Assembly: GCA_936450465.1 (NCBI GenBank)
Contig: OW388301.1
Location: forward strand, 19,449,523 to 19,513,522
Reading direction: 5' to 3'
DNA length: 64,000 nucleotides
Origin: Gibbula magus
Lineage: Eukaryota > Mollusca > Gastropoda > Trochida > Trochidae
Shown piece by piece: positions 22,557-33,402 of the stretch. The stretch's first letter is position 1, and the number at the start of each line of letters is the position of its first letter. The position numbers and the translations under genes were made by a program. The notes beneath the pieces were generated by a model. The model was not told the DNA's origin. It saw nothing but the letters and a program-made list of their open reading frames with translations, and did no database searches.

Positions 22557-23495
22557 AATGGTAAACCACCTACGATTTAGCATCTCTCCTCATTGTTTTT
22601 GATACGATTGCTTATTATCTTTTGTTTAGAAATAGGTAATCATAGGTACTAAAGAATAATTTTCGATTCTCAAAAGGCATTTACATATATTGTATACTTG
22701 AAGACGCATTACTACCATTGTCTTTTCCCAAATGTATGCAAATACGTTGTAAAATGTTCCTTCAATTTGTATCATTGTCAACAAATGTTAAGGGGTTCGG
22801 ATCTTGCTTGTGACCCAGCTATTTTGAATATCATTCAAGATTCTCACTCTCAACTACAAATGTCTCAGTGGAGAAGCCCCAACTTATCTGTCTGAACTCA
22901 TTGTCAAATATGTTCCCTCAAGAAATCTGCGCTCTGAAAACCAAAATCTTTTAGTTGTTCCTAAAGCAAATACCTCCAGTTATGGCCAGAGAACTTTCGC
23001 CTATGCAGCAGCAGTTCAATGGAACAATCTGCCCCTTGAACTCCGACTGAGTACATCTCTCATGTCTTTCCGGAAATCTTTGAAAAATTTCTATTTGGAT
23101 AATTCCTTTTTCTCTTTGTGTATGTGTGTTGTGTGTGTGTTTGTGCGCTTCGATCATGCTATAGCATGGAGACATAGCGCTATACAAATGTACTTTATGA
23201 TTATGATTATGATTATGAACAGATAAATGGTAAACCACCTACGATTTAGCATCTCTCCTCATTGTTTTTGATACGATTGCTTATTATCTTTTGTTTAGAA
23301 ATAGGTAATCATAGGTACTAAAGAATAATTTTCGATTCTCAAAAGGCATTTACATATATTGTATACTTGAAGACGCATTACTACCATTGTCTTTTCCCAA
23401 ATGTATGCAAATACGTTGTAAAATGTTCCTTCAATTTGTATCATTGTCAACAAATGTTAAGGGGTTCGGATCTTGCTTGTGACCCAGCTATTTTG
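22158..23495 (+). repeat. 669-bp tandem duplication, two copies
   Basis: Unit 22158-22826 is repeated at 22827-23495 with no difference visible. It contains most of the LINE tail plus about 270 bp of unique sequence. The junction reuses GAAT, so a few bases of microhomology may have guided the event. Lack of divergence means it is either very recent or an assembly duplication. Confidence 0.9.
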
Positions 23496-23680
23496 AATTC
23501 TATAGCGACAATTCTCCCTTCAGTAATTGTTTTTTTTTGTGGTGAATTGAAGTTCACTGCAGTACCACTGGTCAATGCTTGAATATTTGCCGCATATGTC
23601 GCCGATTGTTCCGATGTAAAGTCTCCTGAACATGTGCCAGTGTAATATACTCCTGTGGAATACTCTTGAGCGCAGATCAA
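23496..23680 (-). other. Open, coding-like segment of unknown nature
   Basis: The minus strand is open for about 60 codons with balanced composition (YSTGVYYTGTCSGDFTSEQS, then ATYAANIQALTSGTAVNF), ending in the duplicated LINE region. There is no ATG: a stop lies directly upstream and the apparent start is TTG. It could be a stranded exon of a secreted protein or chance. No family recognised. Confidence 0.2.
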
Positions 23681-23689
23681 TCACCTCAT

Positions 23690-25730
23690 GAACAATATTT
23701 GTATATTTTTTCTTTCATAAACAAAATATGTTTTCTGTAGAAATGCAATTACTTTCCATCTCTTTACCTCGTTGCAAATACCAAACACAATTAACAAAAT
23801 ATCACTGCAAGACAGCCCAGAGGCGTAGACAGGAAACGCAATATCAATGTATCTGCCAGAATGGTTGATGTCAGGACGAACAACATGGTTGGGTCACTTA
23901 AAGTTCATGAATAGACAACGAACTGACATCCATAGCAAGTACATTATTATCACACTATCACACGTAATTAAAAGGGTTCGTGACTGAAGTATTGTAATAA
24001 GTACTCTGTTTTTTCCAACAGCTTCTAGTTTCATACATTAGTATTAGTATTATAAACTAATGAAATGATTGTTTGGTGAGTGGTACAAATATCATACTTA
24101 ACAAGTAAAGGATATTTTCACAGCTCTGGTGAAGTGAAAGGCAGTGTCTTCTTGTGGTGTCTCAGCCTCAGGGGAGACTCGTCAGTGACGTCACGTCTGG
24201 TCCAGACACAATCCGCCTGCAGCTGTTGAGATAATCTCGAAGAAACCTTTTAGCGCAAAAGCTAGAACGGAAGAGATGAGAGTTATAATGTAATACAATA
24301 TTATTATTACGTATATGCCTTATACCATTAGAAACATGTTGATGTTGTGAGTTATGCTATTGGGTTGGTATTTCGTTTTTTAAAAAACCTTTGTGGCTCA
24401 TAAGGCTTTAATAAATTGTATAAGGTTGAAAATAGTTTTCCAAAAGTAGACGCCAGAGGGTATAGAAATCTACAGTTCCCCCCCATATTAATTGAAGATA
24501 AGGTTGGCATTTCGCTGTTTTAATCATAAAAAAAAATCCCGTGACAATGTTTGCTTAAAAGCGATATTAATACAAATAAAACTTCTACTTGCTTAATCCT
24601 AACATAATATTGGAAATACTGTCTCCTCTGAGTCTTTGTCAGTATAATAATACGTCAAGGAAGCAATTATTACATAGAACTATTACGTTTTATGGCTTGA
24701 ACACAATGCCAGATGATATATCAGGTTAAAACAGCAGTGACTATATCAACTGTCATTCCATATTTCAGTCTGCAAACTTATTAAAACAAAGGGTAATGTA
24801 ATTGTGGTACGAGTAATACAATACCTCTTGACAGTGGACAACGATGTATTGTTTTCCTAATTAGCAAGTAACTAGTCTGAAGGGCATCTGTGAATTCATT
24901 TATTCGAATCTGTTCACAGTTATCATATCCGTGAAGGCACAACAAGAACGAACGATTTCTTAACACTTGTGTATTCCTATCTTCATGGAAGGATGTAATC
25001 TATAATGATTGATTCTCGTTCAAAGAATTACTTCAAATTGTGTATAAGAACACTGATCTAAGGTAAAATATAACAAATTCAGAATTTAATATGTTGTGTG
25101 GTCGAACATAGTTTTCTATTTTAATAATGTTCATACATGTCATGTCTTCATTTGGTGCAAAGTCATGTTACATGATTTTAAGACTAGCCAACGAGTAAGG
25201 AATAAAATGTATAATTTATTCCCGATAGCATTCATCATAGCTCGTGATTGTGAATGAACTATTTCTTTCTGAATACTGTTTCCTGCCCAGCATATATTAT
25301 CATCTCCCATTTACCTTGTAGCCTCCAACCTCGACAGTATCTGTCATAAATGAATCACAGGCTATCATCTTTTATGAGTCAGAACATGCAGTAATGAAAT
25401 GTCTGCCTGGCCGCAGCTTTATGTGATTCAATGAAATAGTAAGTAACAATAGTATTTTCAAACTCACATAGTGATTTCACTGACAGTTTTATATATCTGC
25501 AGTTCTGCATACCCTTGAAAGCATCATCCGACACACAATAATTTTTAAAACAGCTGACTAGTTACGAATGTATCTGAATTGTAATTAAAATAATCATTTG
25601 TCATATCTTGTCTTGAACTCTTGGCATTGTTATTGGGGAATATGTTTCCCCTTCCAAGTGCCATCTTTATCACCATTACCTTTAACGTCTGACCTCGATA
25701 GTAATTGCCATCCCTGAATTTCAAGTTATG
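23690..25730. other. Diverged duplicated non-coding sequence
   Basis: 24.26-24.46 kb resembles 31.60-31.77 kb (gagttatgctattggg, gaaaatagttttccaa), and 24.72-25.0 kb resembles both 28.54-28.79 and 37.06-37.25 kb (ttaaaacagcagtg, tgtattgttttccta, ctgaagggcat). No gene is seen. Confidence 0.5.
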
Positions 25731-25733
25731 ATC

Positions 25734-26072
25734 TTAATGGGGCAGTAACACGTTTTTTTACTTAAATAAGTCGAATTGTATTTGAAAAATAATGTTACCA
25801 ATAGTAAAACACCCTTCTTTCTTCAGAAAATCAAGTTTAAAAAATTAGTGCATATGGTTCGGTAATGGAGCTCGTTTGTTTAATTAGAAATAATAAAATG
25901 TGTTCACTTTAAAATGGCCACGATGTAACAAAGTAAATCTACCACTATGGATAATGTTTTTTTGTAATAAGATGTTTTACCCTCAAAAGTTAATATAGAT
26001 GACAAACACTATCATTATAAATGGGAAATTTAAAGAAATTACATTTGCAAAAACGTGCTACAGCCCCTTTAA
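25734..26072 (-). mobile_element. TTAA-flanked MITE, copy 3
   Basis: TTAA at both edges (25734-25737 and 26069-26072) encloses GGGGCAGTAACACG ... CGTGCTACAGCCCC. The interior is shorter than the other copies by about 25 bp. Confidence 0.85.
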
Positions 26073-26199
26073 ATAAGTCGTCCGAGGTACATTATGGCTA
26101 TATGTGATACAATAGTACTAGCTGCAAAATGATTACAAAACCCACACCATTTCTAGAACATTAAAGAAACCATTTCCTCTTAAAATGTGATCTTATGGT

Positions 26200-29100
26200 T
26201 TGTTGGTCTGACCTTGACAACTTCTGTCATCAATTAAAATCTAATTAATTTATCCGATTTTACTCTCGTGAAGTAAAAACCTATCTGCCTGCAATGACAT
26301 GTTATGTATAAGGGATATATTCTGCGTCTGATGACATCTGATAACAGTTATCTCTAGTGGATATAATGGGCAGTGTCCTGCAGACAACATGGATAGCGCA
26401 AAAGATTCATCATGATCAAAGGTAGATTTCTACTGTTTCTCTGCTGGATACTCGATTATGAGTGGTTAGAAGCAGGTTCAAATAACACTAAACAGTTTTC
26501 TTATTACAGGAAATATATAACTGTTCGTACATTAATGTCTGTGCCACCAATGTGGTAATGTTACAAAGTCTCTTTCCCTGTGACAATGATTTATTTATCT
26601 AAGTCAACAACCACGTTCTCTTTCTAGAAATTGTCGACAATACAGAAGTAGAGTTTAAAATGATACTTCAATTTTTAAGTTACATTTGTTTCCTTTGTTG
26701 TCAGTTCCGTGGATCACCATCGTGTTACACTCAGCTTGTTGTATAAATTAATAATAAATAATAATTTGTCAGCATAGTCTTTATTTTGAATACAATACTA
26801 ATACTGTGCACATTCATGCAGTTTGTTTTATACACAGACCAACAGATGTTAGAACACAGTGGGAGGTTTCTCCAAAATTGTTTATGTTATATAAGCAGTA
26901 GTAGAAAGGCACATTTCGTTCCCAAACCTTCCCGAAGTGAGTGAAGCTGTTTTTCAATCAATGCCGGAGGCAATATGTTGATTGGTTCCATTAATGCCAC
27001 TGGTACCAAGAATGAGGGGAACTGCCACTCAATGTCACTAACAGTTATAAGCTGCAGACAGGACTATATTAGTCACTTACTCCCCCGGTCTGTATCCTCG
27101 GGATATTTCTTATGGGATGGAATAACTGACTTCCATCTCTCAAATTGAGTAATCTTTTCAGTTTAAAAGAGACTTGAATGAATATGGATAAGAGTAATAT
27201 ATATTCAATTTGTGTCGTGTTCTGTTTGTTTTTGAAAAACAAAACTAAATTGTTCAAATGAATTAAATGTTTAATGTGGAAACCAAAATTGAGAAAGTTA
27301 TCGGTGAGTAATGATGAACAGTATTATGTAAAACAGATACAAGTAACCAGTTATTAATTAAGAAATGAGAACTTAAAACGAGGGTTCTATCGGGGTATTT
27401 TTTTGTGAAAACGAAATTCAAGATGATATTCCCGTTTACACATATATGCTATTAATACATGATTAAAACAGTCAAATTGCAATATATTATTGGAGTTAAT
27501 ATTTTGAGGACTTTTTGTTTCACAACTTGATAAAGACAAGTGCATATTTGTTGAAAAATAAAAACAATGAAAAGTGAAGCCATTCATCAGCGCTATGAGT
27601 GGGGAAAACTTCACTTCGGCCTAACAACATATTGTTTATTAGTTGTATTGTATTATATGTGTTACTGTGTTAATATTCTATCATTGTATATGTTTTATTA
27701 AAAATTGGAATAAATATGTTTCAATTTCATGTAATGTCAAGAATCCAAGATGGCGGATGCTGGCGATAGATCGGTGATAGATATTTCCCTTTAATGACAC
27801 AAATGTCACTTTGAATCTGAACACTCGGATCTGGAGTTGGAACCGAAGAAATACCAAGAAAGTGAGATGTGAGATGTGAGATGTGAGAGATAACTTCAAA
27901 ATTGGCAGCTAAGCTGTATACTCCTAGTGAGTTGAGAAGGGAAACAAGGAATATGGCCATTTTTGGCATGGAGAATAGCGCGGTATAAGTATCCTCATTA
28001 TTATTATATACTCATGGTTATAATGGTTGACACCCGCTAATTGTTATAGGAATGAAATGTTATATAAACAACGTAACGTGTCAGTTTTGATAATTGGTTT
28101 GGTAAAATATGTTACTACTGGATGTCTGTTTGTTAATAGTGTCCTTAAGCATTTGCTATTTCTCCACTTGTACTTTAAAATACCAAAGATAGAGGAATAT
28201 AAGAAATTTGAAATTTTATTCAAAAGAGTTCATTCCAAGTGGCTTGAGATCTTGGCATGTGTATATTGGTGTTTGAGTGTTCTAATTTTATTTCTAATAA
28301 ATAATGAAAAGTTGCATTTAAAAAAAATTCTACTGAACCCAAATATACATAAAATCTTTCATGGAGACATTCGCAAACAATACAAACATGGCAAGTAGTA
28401 TATAGTTTACATCATGTGTTTGTGCCATTTGATTACGATAATACCATAATATCGAACAATATTAATTGTCCATGCATTTAATTTGCAAAAATCTAGTTTC
28501 TGTTTAGGGGTGTCAACCATTTTTACCATGAGTATATATCAGGTTAAAACGGCAGTGAACAGCAAGAACTATTGTTCCATATTTCAGTCTGCAAAACTAT
28601 TTTGTAACATAAAGATTGAGGTAATTAGAATTTTATTTCATTGCTGTGAGTAATACAATACACGTTGACGTAGGACAATGTTATATTGTTTTCCAAAATA
28701 AGCATATAACTAGATGTCTGAAGGGCATTTTTGAACTAATTTTTTTCGAATCTGTTAATTGTTAATATCATATTCGTGAAGGCACACAAAGGACACTGTG
28801 TCACCCAGCACAGTTTGAATCATGGATTTCTTGACACTTGTTTTGTTAATCCTCATGGGAGGATATTGTGTCCTTTTGGTTTTTCTAATCGAACACCAAT
28901 TAAAGATTTTTCTTTCGAATCTATTTCCGTATTACATTGTGAATTAATATTGAATAATCGTTTGCGTAAATTTAATGAAGAATATACTCTTTTCTGTTAT
29001 TCTAATAGTATAATTCAAAAATAAATCCACAATACTTAAATCAGCTAATTTAGAGATACATATTTGAACGAATTACTAAATTTGCAGTTTTGTCTTGAAA

Positions 29101-30090
29101 ACGTGTATGTTTTTCATACTTATTTGCGTGTGAGTAGGGTTTATGAAAATATTGAACAGATAATTCGTAATTCCTTGCTACACATTTAATATTCAACTAC
29201 TATTGATTTTGGCCTTGCAGAAGTATCTGGTCGGCAAATGAAACACAATATGTGTTTGCGTTTATGTAATGGCATTATATATCAGATTTGATGGGAATGG
29301 AGAAGACAACTTCGTGAGGTTATATATTTATCTTACACTGGATGGTTTTCTCGGCAGTCTACGGTCAACAGACATTGACATCATATGCTGATATAAATAA
29401 TGACTACAGAGGTCAAATCTTTAAAAAAATAAGATCACATCACACGATGTAATATTTATAATGCCTGCAATATTTGAAAGTTTCCTCAAAGAATACATGA
29501 TATACATTATAAACATAGCTAAACATCAAATATTTTGCAATTCTAACTGCTGTGGCCAAGTGTATTATGGTCGTAGGCATATTGTGTTCCTCTCGAGATT
29601 AAATCTCAAAATCAAACTAATTCACTCACAGGTAACCAAATAGTTTGAGTCACATTTTCTTTTATATAATATCCATCGTCACTGATTATACATGTGACTT
29701 GGGTAAAGAGGTTTGCAGGAATAACAACTAACTTTTAGACTCCTTGTCTTCCGCAAGCTCCCATTTACATTTGAGTGGAAAGGAAGCAACTCTCATCAAT
29801 CTTACAAGACATGAAGTTAAACGAATTCGCTGGTGAAACAATAGTTTTCTTTGAAAAAAAAACGTTGTTTTTTTAAAACATATTTACACCTTGAAAAGAA
29901 TAGGTCATGACCAAATAACAAGGAAGCTGAAAGCAAGAGGAATTGTGCTGTGTCTATTTATAATGAGAGGAATCACTTGCATATTTGAAGTATTTTTGCA
30001 GGAAAGGACATATGAAACTGTATGATAGTGATTACTCGCCATGGCTGGCAAAATACAATATGTTAACTCACATGTTAACATTATATATTT
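26200..30090 (+). repeat. Diverged segmental duplication, block C
   Basis: Collinear with 12.82-15.76 kb in pieces (see block B) and leading into the intact gene copy. A (GTGAGAT)4 microsatellite at 27862-27890 and a TIR element at 28007 are specific to this copy. Confidence 0.7.
28007..28535. mobile_element. TIR element of about 530 bp
   Basis: Left end ATACTCATGGTTATAATGGT and right end (complement) ATACTCATGGTAAAAATGGT continue into TTGACACCC on both sides, giving inverted repeats of about 28 bp. A TA or TATA step flanks each side, as for Tc1/mariner-type targets. The open frame inside (start ATG near 28054, AT-rich, hydrophobic and lysine-rich) resembles no transposase I know and is probably chance. 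Confidence 0.75.
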
Positions 30091-30153
30091 CAATGTAGTT
30101 TCAAGAAAAACGCGCAACATTCTCAATTTATCTTTTGACTTTATAATATTGTT

Positions 30154-30173
30154 TATATATATATATATATATA
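30154..30173. repeat. TA microsatellite
   Basis: Uninterrupted TA run about 50 bp upstream of the TATA box of the intact gene. Confidence 0.85.
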
Positions 30174-30200
30174 CCTAATGTCATCTCCATGTCTTCTTCA

Positions 30201-30210
30201 TATATATAAA
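30201..30210 (+). promoter_or_regulatory. TATA box of the secreted-protein gene
   Basis: TATATATAAA about 130 bp before the start codon would place transcription start near 30232, giving a 5' leader of about 100 nt. The leader is conserved in the deleted paralogue at 18.40 kb. A CACGTG E-box (30231-30236) sits at the predicted start. Confidence 0.5.
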
Positions 30211-30332
30211 TTATAAATGAGTCTTCAAATCACGTGTCACTCCCTGGATCGGCAAGCAAGAAGGGAAGTCGAACAGTAGCTCAGAGTGTGCAGTGTAAGT
30301 GGAGGAACTGTGTTTTCCTAACGTTAACTGAA

Positions 30333-31529
30333 ATGAATTTTAGAAATATTTGTATGTGCATTTGTGTATTGGTCAGTTCTACGTTTTCAAAAGAAAACAT
30401 TGTCATTGGAATGAACATATACCTAAAGATTCACGGAGCTGTAATCCAATGCAGTATTGGATGCGAGTCTACTTCTGGTTGTATCTACCATGGCGTGGAG
30501 ACAGAAGAGGTGGAAACGAGGTTCGGCAAAACCTTACTTTTTGGACGATTCGAGAAAACATTGACTGACTCAATCAGAAGGACCATTGAAAGCAAAGCTC
30601 CTAAAACAAACCGTTCTGAATTTCTCACTGTGGGTAAAAAAGGAAGCAAGAGACGTAGAGAAGGATCATATACCTCAGGTAAACTCCAACAGACTGAAAA
30701 CACAGCTCCAAAAACAGTTGGTTCGGGATTTCTCATCGTTGGTAAAGTAATGAGCCAAAGACGTAGAGAAGTGTACAGAGGATCATTCACTTCAAGCAAA
30801 CTCCAACGGACTGGACTCATAGTGCATGGTTTGTTAACATCAATCGTATATGACAGAGATGCAGATACGTTATTATGGTCAAATACTAAAAAGATATATA
30901 AGCATATGCTTGGAAATAAATCAAAGGTAAAATTTTGTAAAATGGCGGGTAAATATTTGAATATCTACAAACGTCACTTGTATTTCGTATCCGACAGGCT
31001 GCATGCGCACATTGTCAAATCCCCTCTGCATACCTGTAAAGAGCATACAAGTTGGTATCGACCATCCTCTCCTAATCGCATTTTTGAGATGGCAATGGAT
31101 GGCGATCTGATTTGTTGGGCAGAAGGCAAAAAGTTTCTGAAAAAGATTATCTGTGCCCATCCATCAGACCCATCTAGTCAGACACATCGTGTCCTGATGA
31201 AAAGGGGAGAATACTATCATATTGGTCTTTACAATACACCACCACTGACACTGATCACTTGGACAACAGGAAAAGGTCGTATTATGTTGGAAGTAAGCAG
31301 ACAAAGACGGAGAGGAAAAATCAGGAAGTTGTGTCGTGAACTCACAGATCAATATTCATTTTTTAATTATCTCCAAAATTCGGTTCTTTACTTTACCAAC
31401 TCAGTCTCAAAAGGTCTCAAAGCAATGAAGATTCACATGAACTGTTCAACTGGCAACGTGATTGAAATTAGTGAATGTCCAATGGTTAAAAATCGTGTTC
31501 AAACGCATGTTCTCATGACCTTGCTTTAA
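30333..31529 (+). CDS. Secreted multibasic protein, possibly FGF-like, intact member of a local family
   Basis: Single open exon of 398 codons. The frame is open upstream to a GTG at 30234, but the first ATG at 30333 begins a clear signal peptide (MNFRNICMCICVLVSSTFS), so this start is chosen. Residues 89-121 and 125-160 are two copies of one basic repeat (APKT..S.FL.VGK..S.RRR....TS.KLQ), each with an RRR tract (107-109, 143-145); a third tract RQRRR lies at 323-327. These resemble furin-type processing sites. The C-terminal half (about 200-320) is rich in predicted strands. It has F-E-M-A-M-D-G-D-L at 251-259, a Cys at 274 and V-L-M-K-R-G...G at 287-298, a spacing reminiscent of FGF beta-trefoil strands; this is weak and unproven. 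Two broken relatives lie upstream at 11.4 and 18.5 kb. The stop codon lies in a TTTAAAGG motif that looks like the edge of a MITE relic. No introns and no AATAAA were seen close by. Confidence 0.7.
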   Translation: MNFRNICMCICVLVSSTFSKENIVIGMNIYLKIHGAVIQCSIGCESTSGCIYHGVETEEVETRFGKTLLFGRFEKTLTDSIRRTIESKAPKTNRSEFLTVGKKGSKRRREGSYTSGKLQQTENTAPKTVGSGFLIVGKVMSQRRREVYRGSFTSSKLQRTGLIVHGLLTSIVYDRDADTLLWSNTKKIYKHMLGNKSKVKFCKMAGKYLNIYKRHLYFVSDRLHAHIVKSPLHTCKEHTSWYRPSSPNRIFEMAMDGDLICWAEGKKFLKKIICAHPSDPSSQTHRVLMKRGEYYHIGLYNTPPLTLITWTTGKGRIMLEVSRQRRRGKIRKLCRELTDQYSFFNYLQNSVLYFTNSVSKGLKAMKIHMNCSTGNVIEISECPMVKNRVQTHVLMTLL

Positions 31530-31620
31530 AGGCGATTTACAACGTTTTTGGCATGTTATTATTGTTAAAACATTATCTATAAAAACGTTTAGTGCAAACT
31601 ATAGAAAGTGAGAGATGCGA
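31523..31620 (+). mobile_element. TTAA-MITE relic overlapping the stop codon
   Basis: TTTAAAGGCGATTTACAACG followed by tttttggc parallels TTTAAAGGGGCAGTAGCACG of intact MITEs and the relic at 18637. Only the left end is recognisable. Confidence 0.35.
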
Positions 31621-32067
31621 TTTCTAATGTAATACAATAGGAGAATAGGAAAATATTGTTGATGTTATGAGTTATGCTATTGGGGTTATATTTTGTTTTA
31701 AAAAAAGAGAGATAACAGAAATACTAGTGTAGCTCATCAAGCTTGAAAATAGTTTTCCAAGGGTTCACACATCTAGGACTTATAATCAACATACACGATT
31801 TTAAATGGTGAGTTCTATGTGATCTAGTAATATTTATTATTATGTTAGCATATTTTCCAAGCGATCTGATTGATCGAGAGACGTGACCGTCTACAGAAAA
31901 GCATATTGACTCCAGCCGAATCCGACCAACAGCCGTATTGACTTGAGTGACGTCAAACGATTGTTGCATGACGTCAAAAGACTGTAGTCCCAGCTGTTTA
32001 AGGCAAATTACATTTTTGACTGTATTTCATTGTGTTCCTTTCATTTCTGTATTAGATACATAATAAA
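31621..32067. other. Non-coding duplicated sequence
   Basis: 31.6-31.77 kb is paralogous to 24.26-24.46 kb. No gene recognised. Confidence 0.4.
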
Positions 32068-32210
32068 ACAATTATGGACTGGCGATTTGGTCAATACCTG
32101 TTTTTATGGACCCGAGAAAACAATATTGACCGCCGACTTCATCTTTGGTCAATATTGTTTTCTCGGGTCCATAAAATGAGGTATTGACCTCATCACCAGT
32201 CTATAATTGT
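32068..32210. mobile_element. 143-bp near-perfect hairpin MITE
   Basis: Arms ACAATTATGGACTGG ... GGTCAATACC and GGTATTGACC ... CCAGTCTATAATTGT pair over about 65 bp each, including ATGGACCCGAGAAAACAATA and its exact complement. The loop is about 15 bp. Confidence 0.85.
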
Positions 32211-32450
32211 ATAGGGTAATAGAATTAACAATTGACATCAGCCATCAGTCGGAATTTGCAGATCTTACTGCCATTGATGTAAGGGTGATATTTTCAAGCT
32301 TTCTACTTTTTTTTCCGGGTTGTCCATATCTTTTCACTAATGGTCCTCGACTAGTATTGTATAAATGATACATGATGATGATTATGATTTTTCATACATT
32401 TCATATCTGAAGGCGCGAGACTGGATAATATTCAAAGCCCACTATCATTA

Positions 32451-32569
32451 TGTATAGGTTAATCACCCAAACAAGGTAGTTATTTAGATTAACTATGCGA
32501 GGGCGTTAGCCCGAGCAGAGTTAATCTAAATAACTATCGCAGTTTTGGGTGATTAAACGGCTTATACCA
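32451..32569. mobile_element. Second hairpin element, about 119 bp
   Basis: TTAATCACCCAAA and TTTGGGTGATTAA, then TAGTTATTTAGATTAACT and its complement, form a long hairpin whose tip contains GGGCGTTAGCCC. It lies 240 bp from the previous hairpin but has an unrelated sequence. Confidence 0.8.
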
Positions 32570-33313
32570 CGTGGGAATATTGTTTTTACGTACGTTTAAT
32601 GAATGAGATGTAAAGAAAATGATCTTTACAAGTGAAAAAAAATGTTTTTTTAATTCAAATAATTGCCCTAGGGCGGTTATCAAGGTTATGTGAAATAACC
32701 CCTCTGAGAACAATAGACATAACGGACCCTAGTGGTATAATTATAAGTAACAATAATAAACACTGTCTTGAAACTTTGATCATCTGTAATTATGTTTGGA
32801 GTATGAATATATCATTGTAATTAGGGTCTGTTGCACGTGACCTATTCACCATTCTCATTATCAAAGAACAAACAAATGAAGTTCTTAAAAACATAGTATA
32901 TAACATGACAGAAAAGAATCGCTTATGAATAGTTAATGCCCATGTGAATGTCAAATTCAAAAGACAAACTATCATAGATTCTTTTGAATATTAACAATTA
33001 ACAATTCTGAGTGAATATCAGTTTTGGCATTCAAAATATCATTCCGTCAGTCAATAAAAAAATTGAGAAAGGCGGGTTGATATTTACATTACCCGTCATT
33101 GTGTTTATTACCACTCTCATGAACAGTTCATCGGCGCATGATAATAACACGTTTGTGAAATGTCACGTTTCTGCTTGTGCTATTGCCTTGCTCTGGGGAA
33201 TCAGGGTATTGTAGTAGGGTAGCTTAAACAAATAGACTGATTCGGCAGGGGCAGGATGAGTGAGATTGTCAACCACAGGGACAGTGCTCAGATAGTCTAA
33301 CTTAATATTATAC

Positions 33314-33402
33314 TAGGGCCTTTGGTCGTGTCGTAGGGTCGGTGTTGGCGATAGTTGTCTGACTCTGAGGATTAGGGTATAAATCCCACAAGGGACGGAC
33401 CC
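33314..33402 (+). mobile_element. tRNA-like SINE fragment, second family
   Basis: Contains gtcggtgttggcgatagttg, ctgactctgag and a decayed B box before cccacaagggac. The same order of phrases occurs on the minus strand at 40291-40375, so both belong to one tRNA-related repeat. Confidence 0.5.

Noticed and set aside
22282..23238. Two identical 95-codon minus-strand proteins rich in His and Asn
   Set aside because: They are antisense to the LINE tail and its TTATGA repeat.
27681..27969. Minus-strand 80-codon protein with a signal-like N terminus
   Set aside because: It lies in diverged duplicated non-coding DNA with a GTGAGAT microsatellite in the frame, and the paralogous region at 15.1 kb does not keep it.
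30234..30332. Longer N terminus of the secreted protein
   Set aside because: The upstream start is GTG, the extension hides the signal peptide, and it overlaps the predicted 5' leader conserved in a non-coding paralogue.
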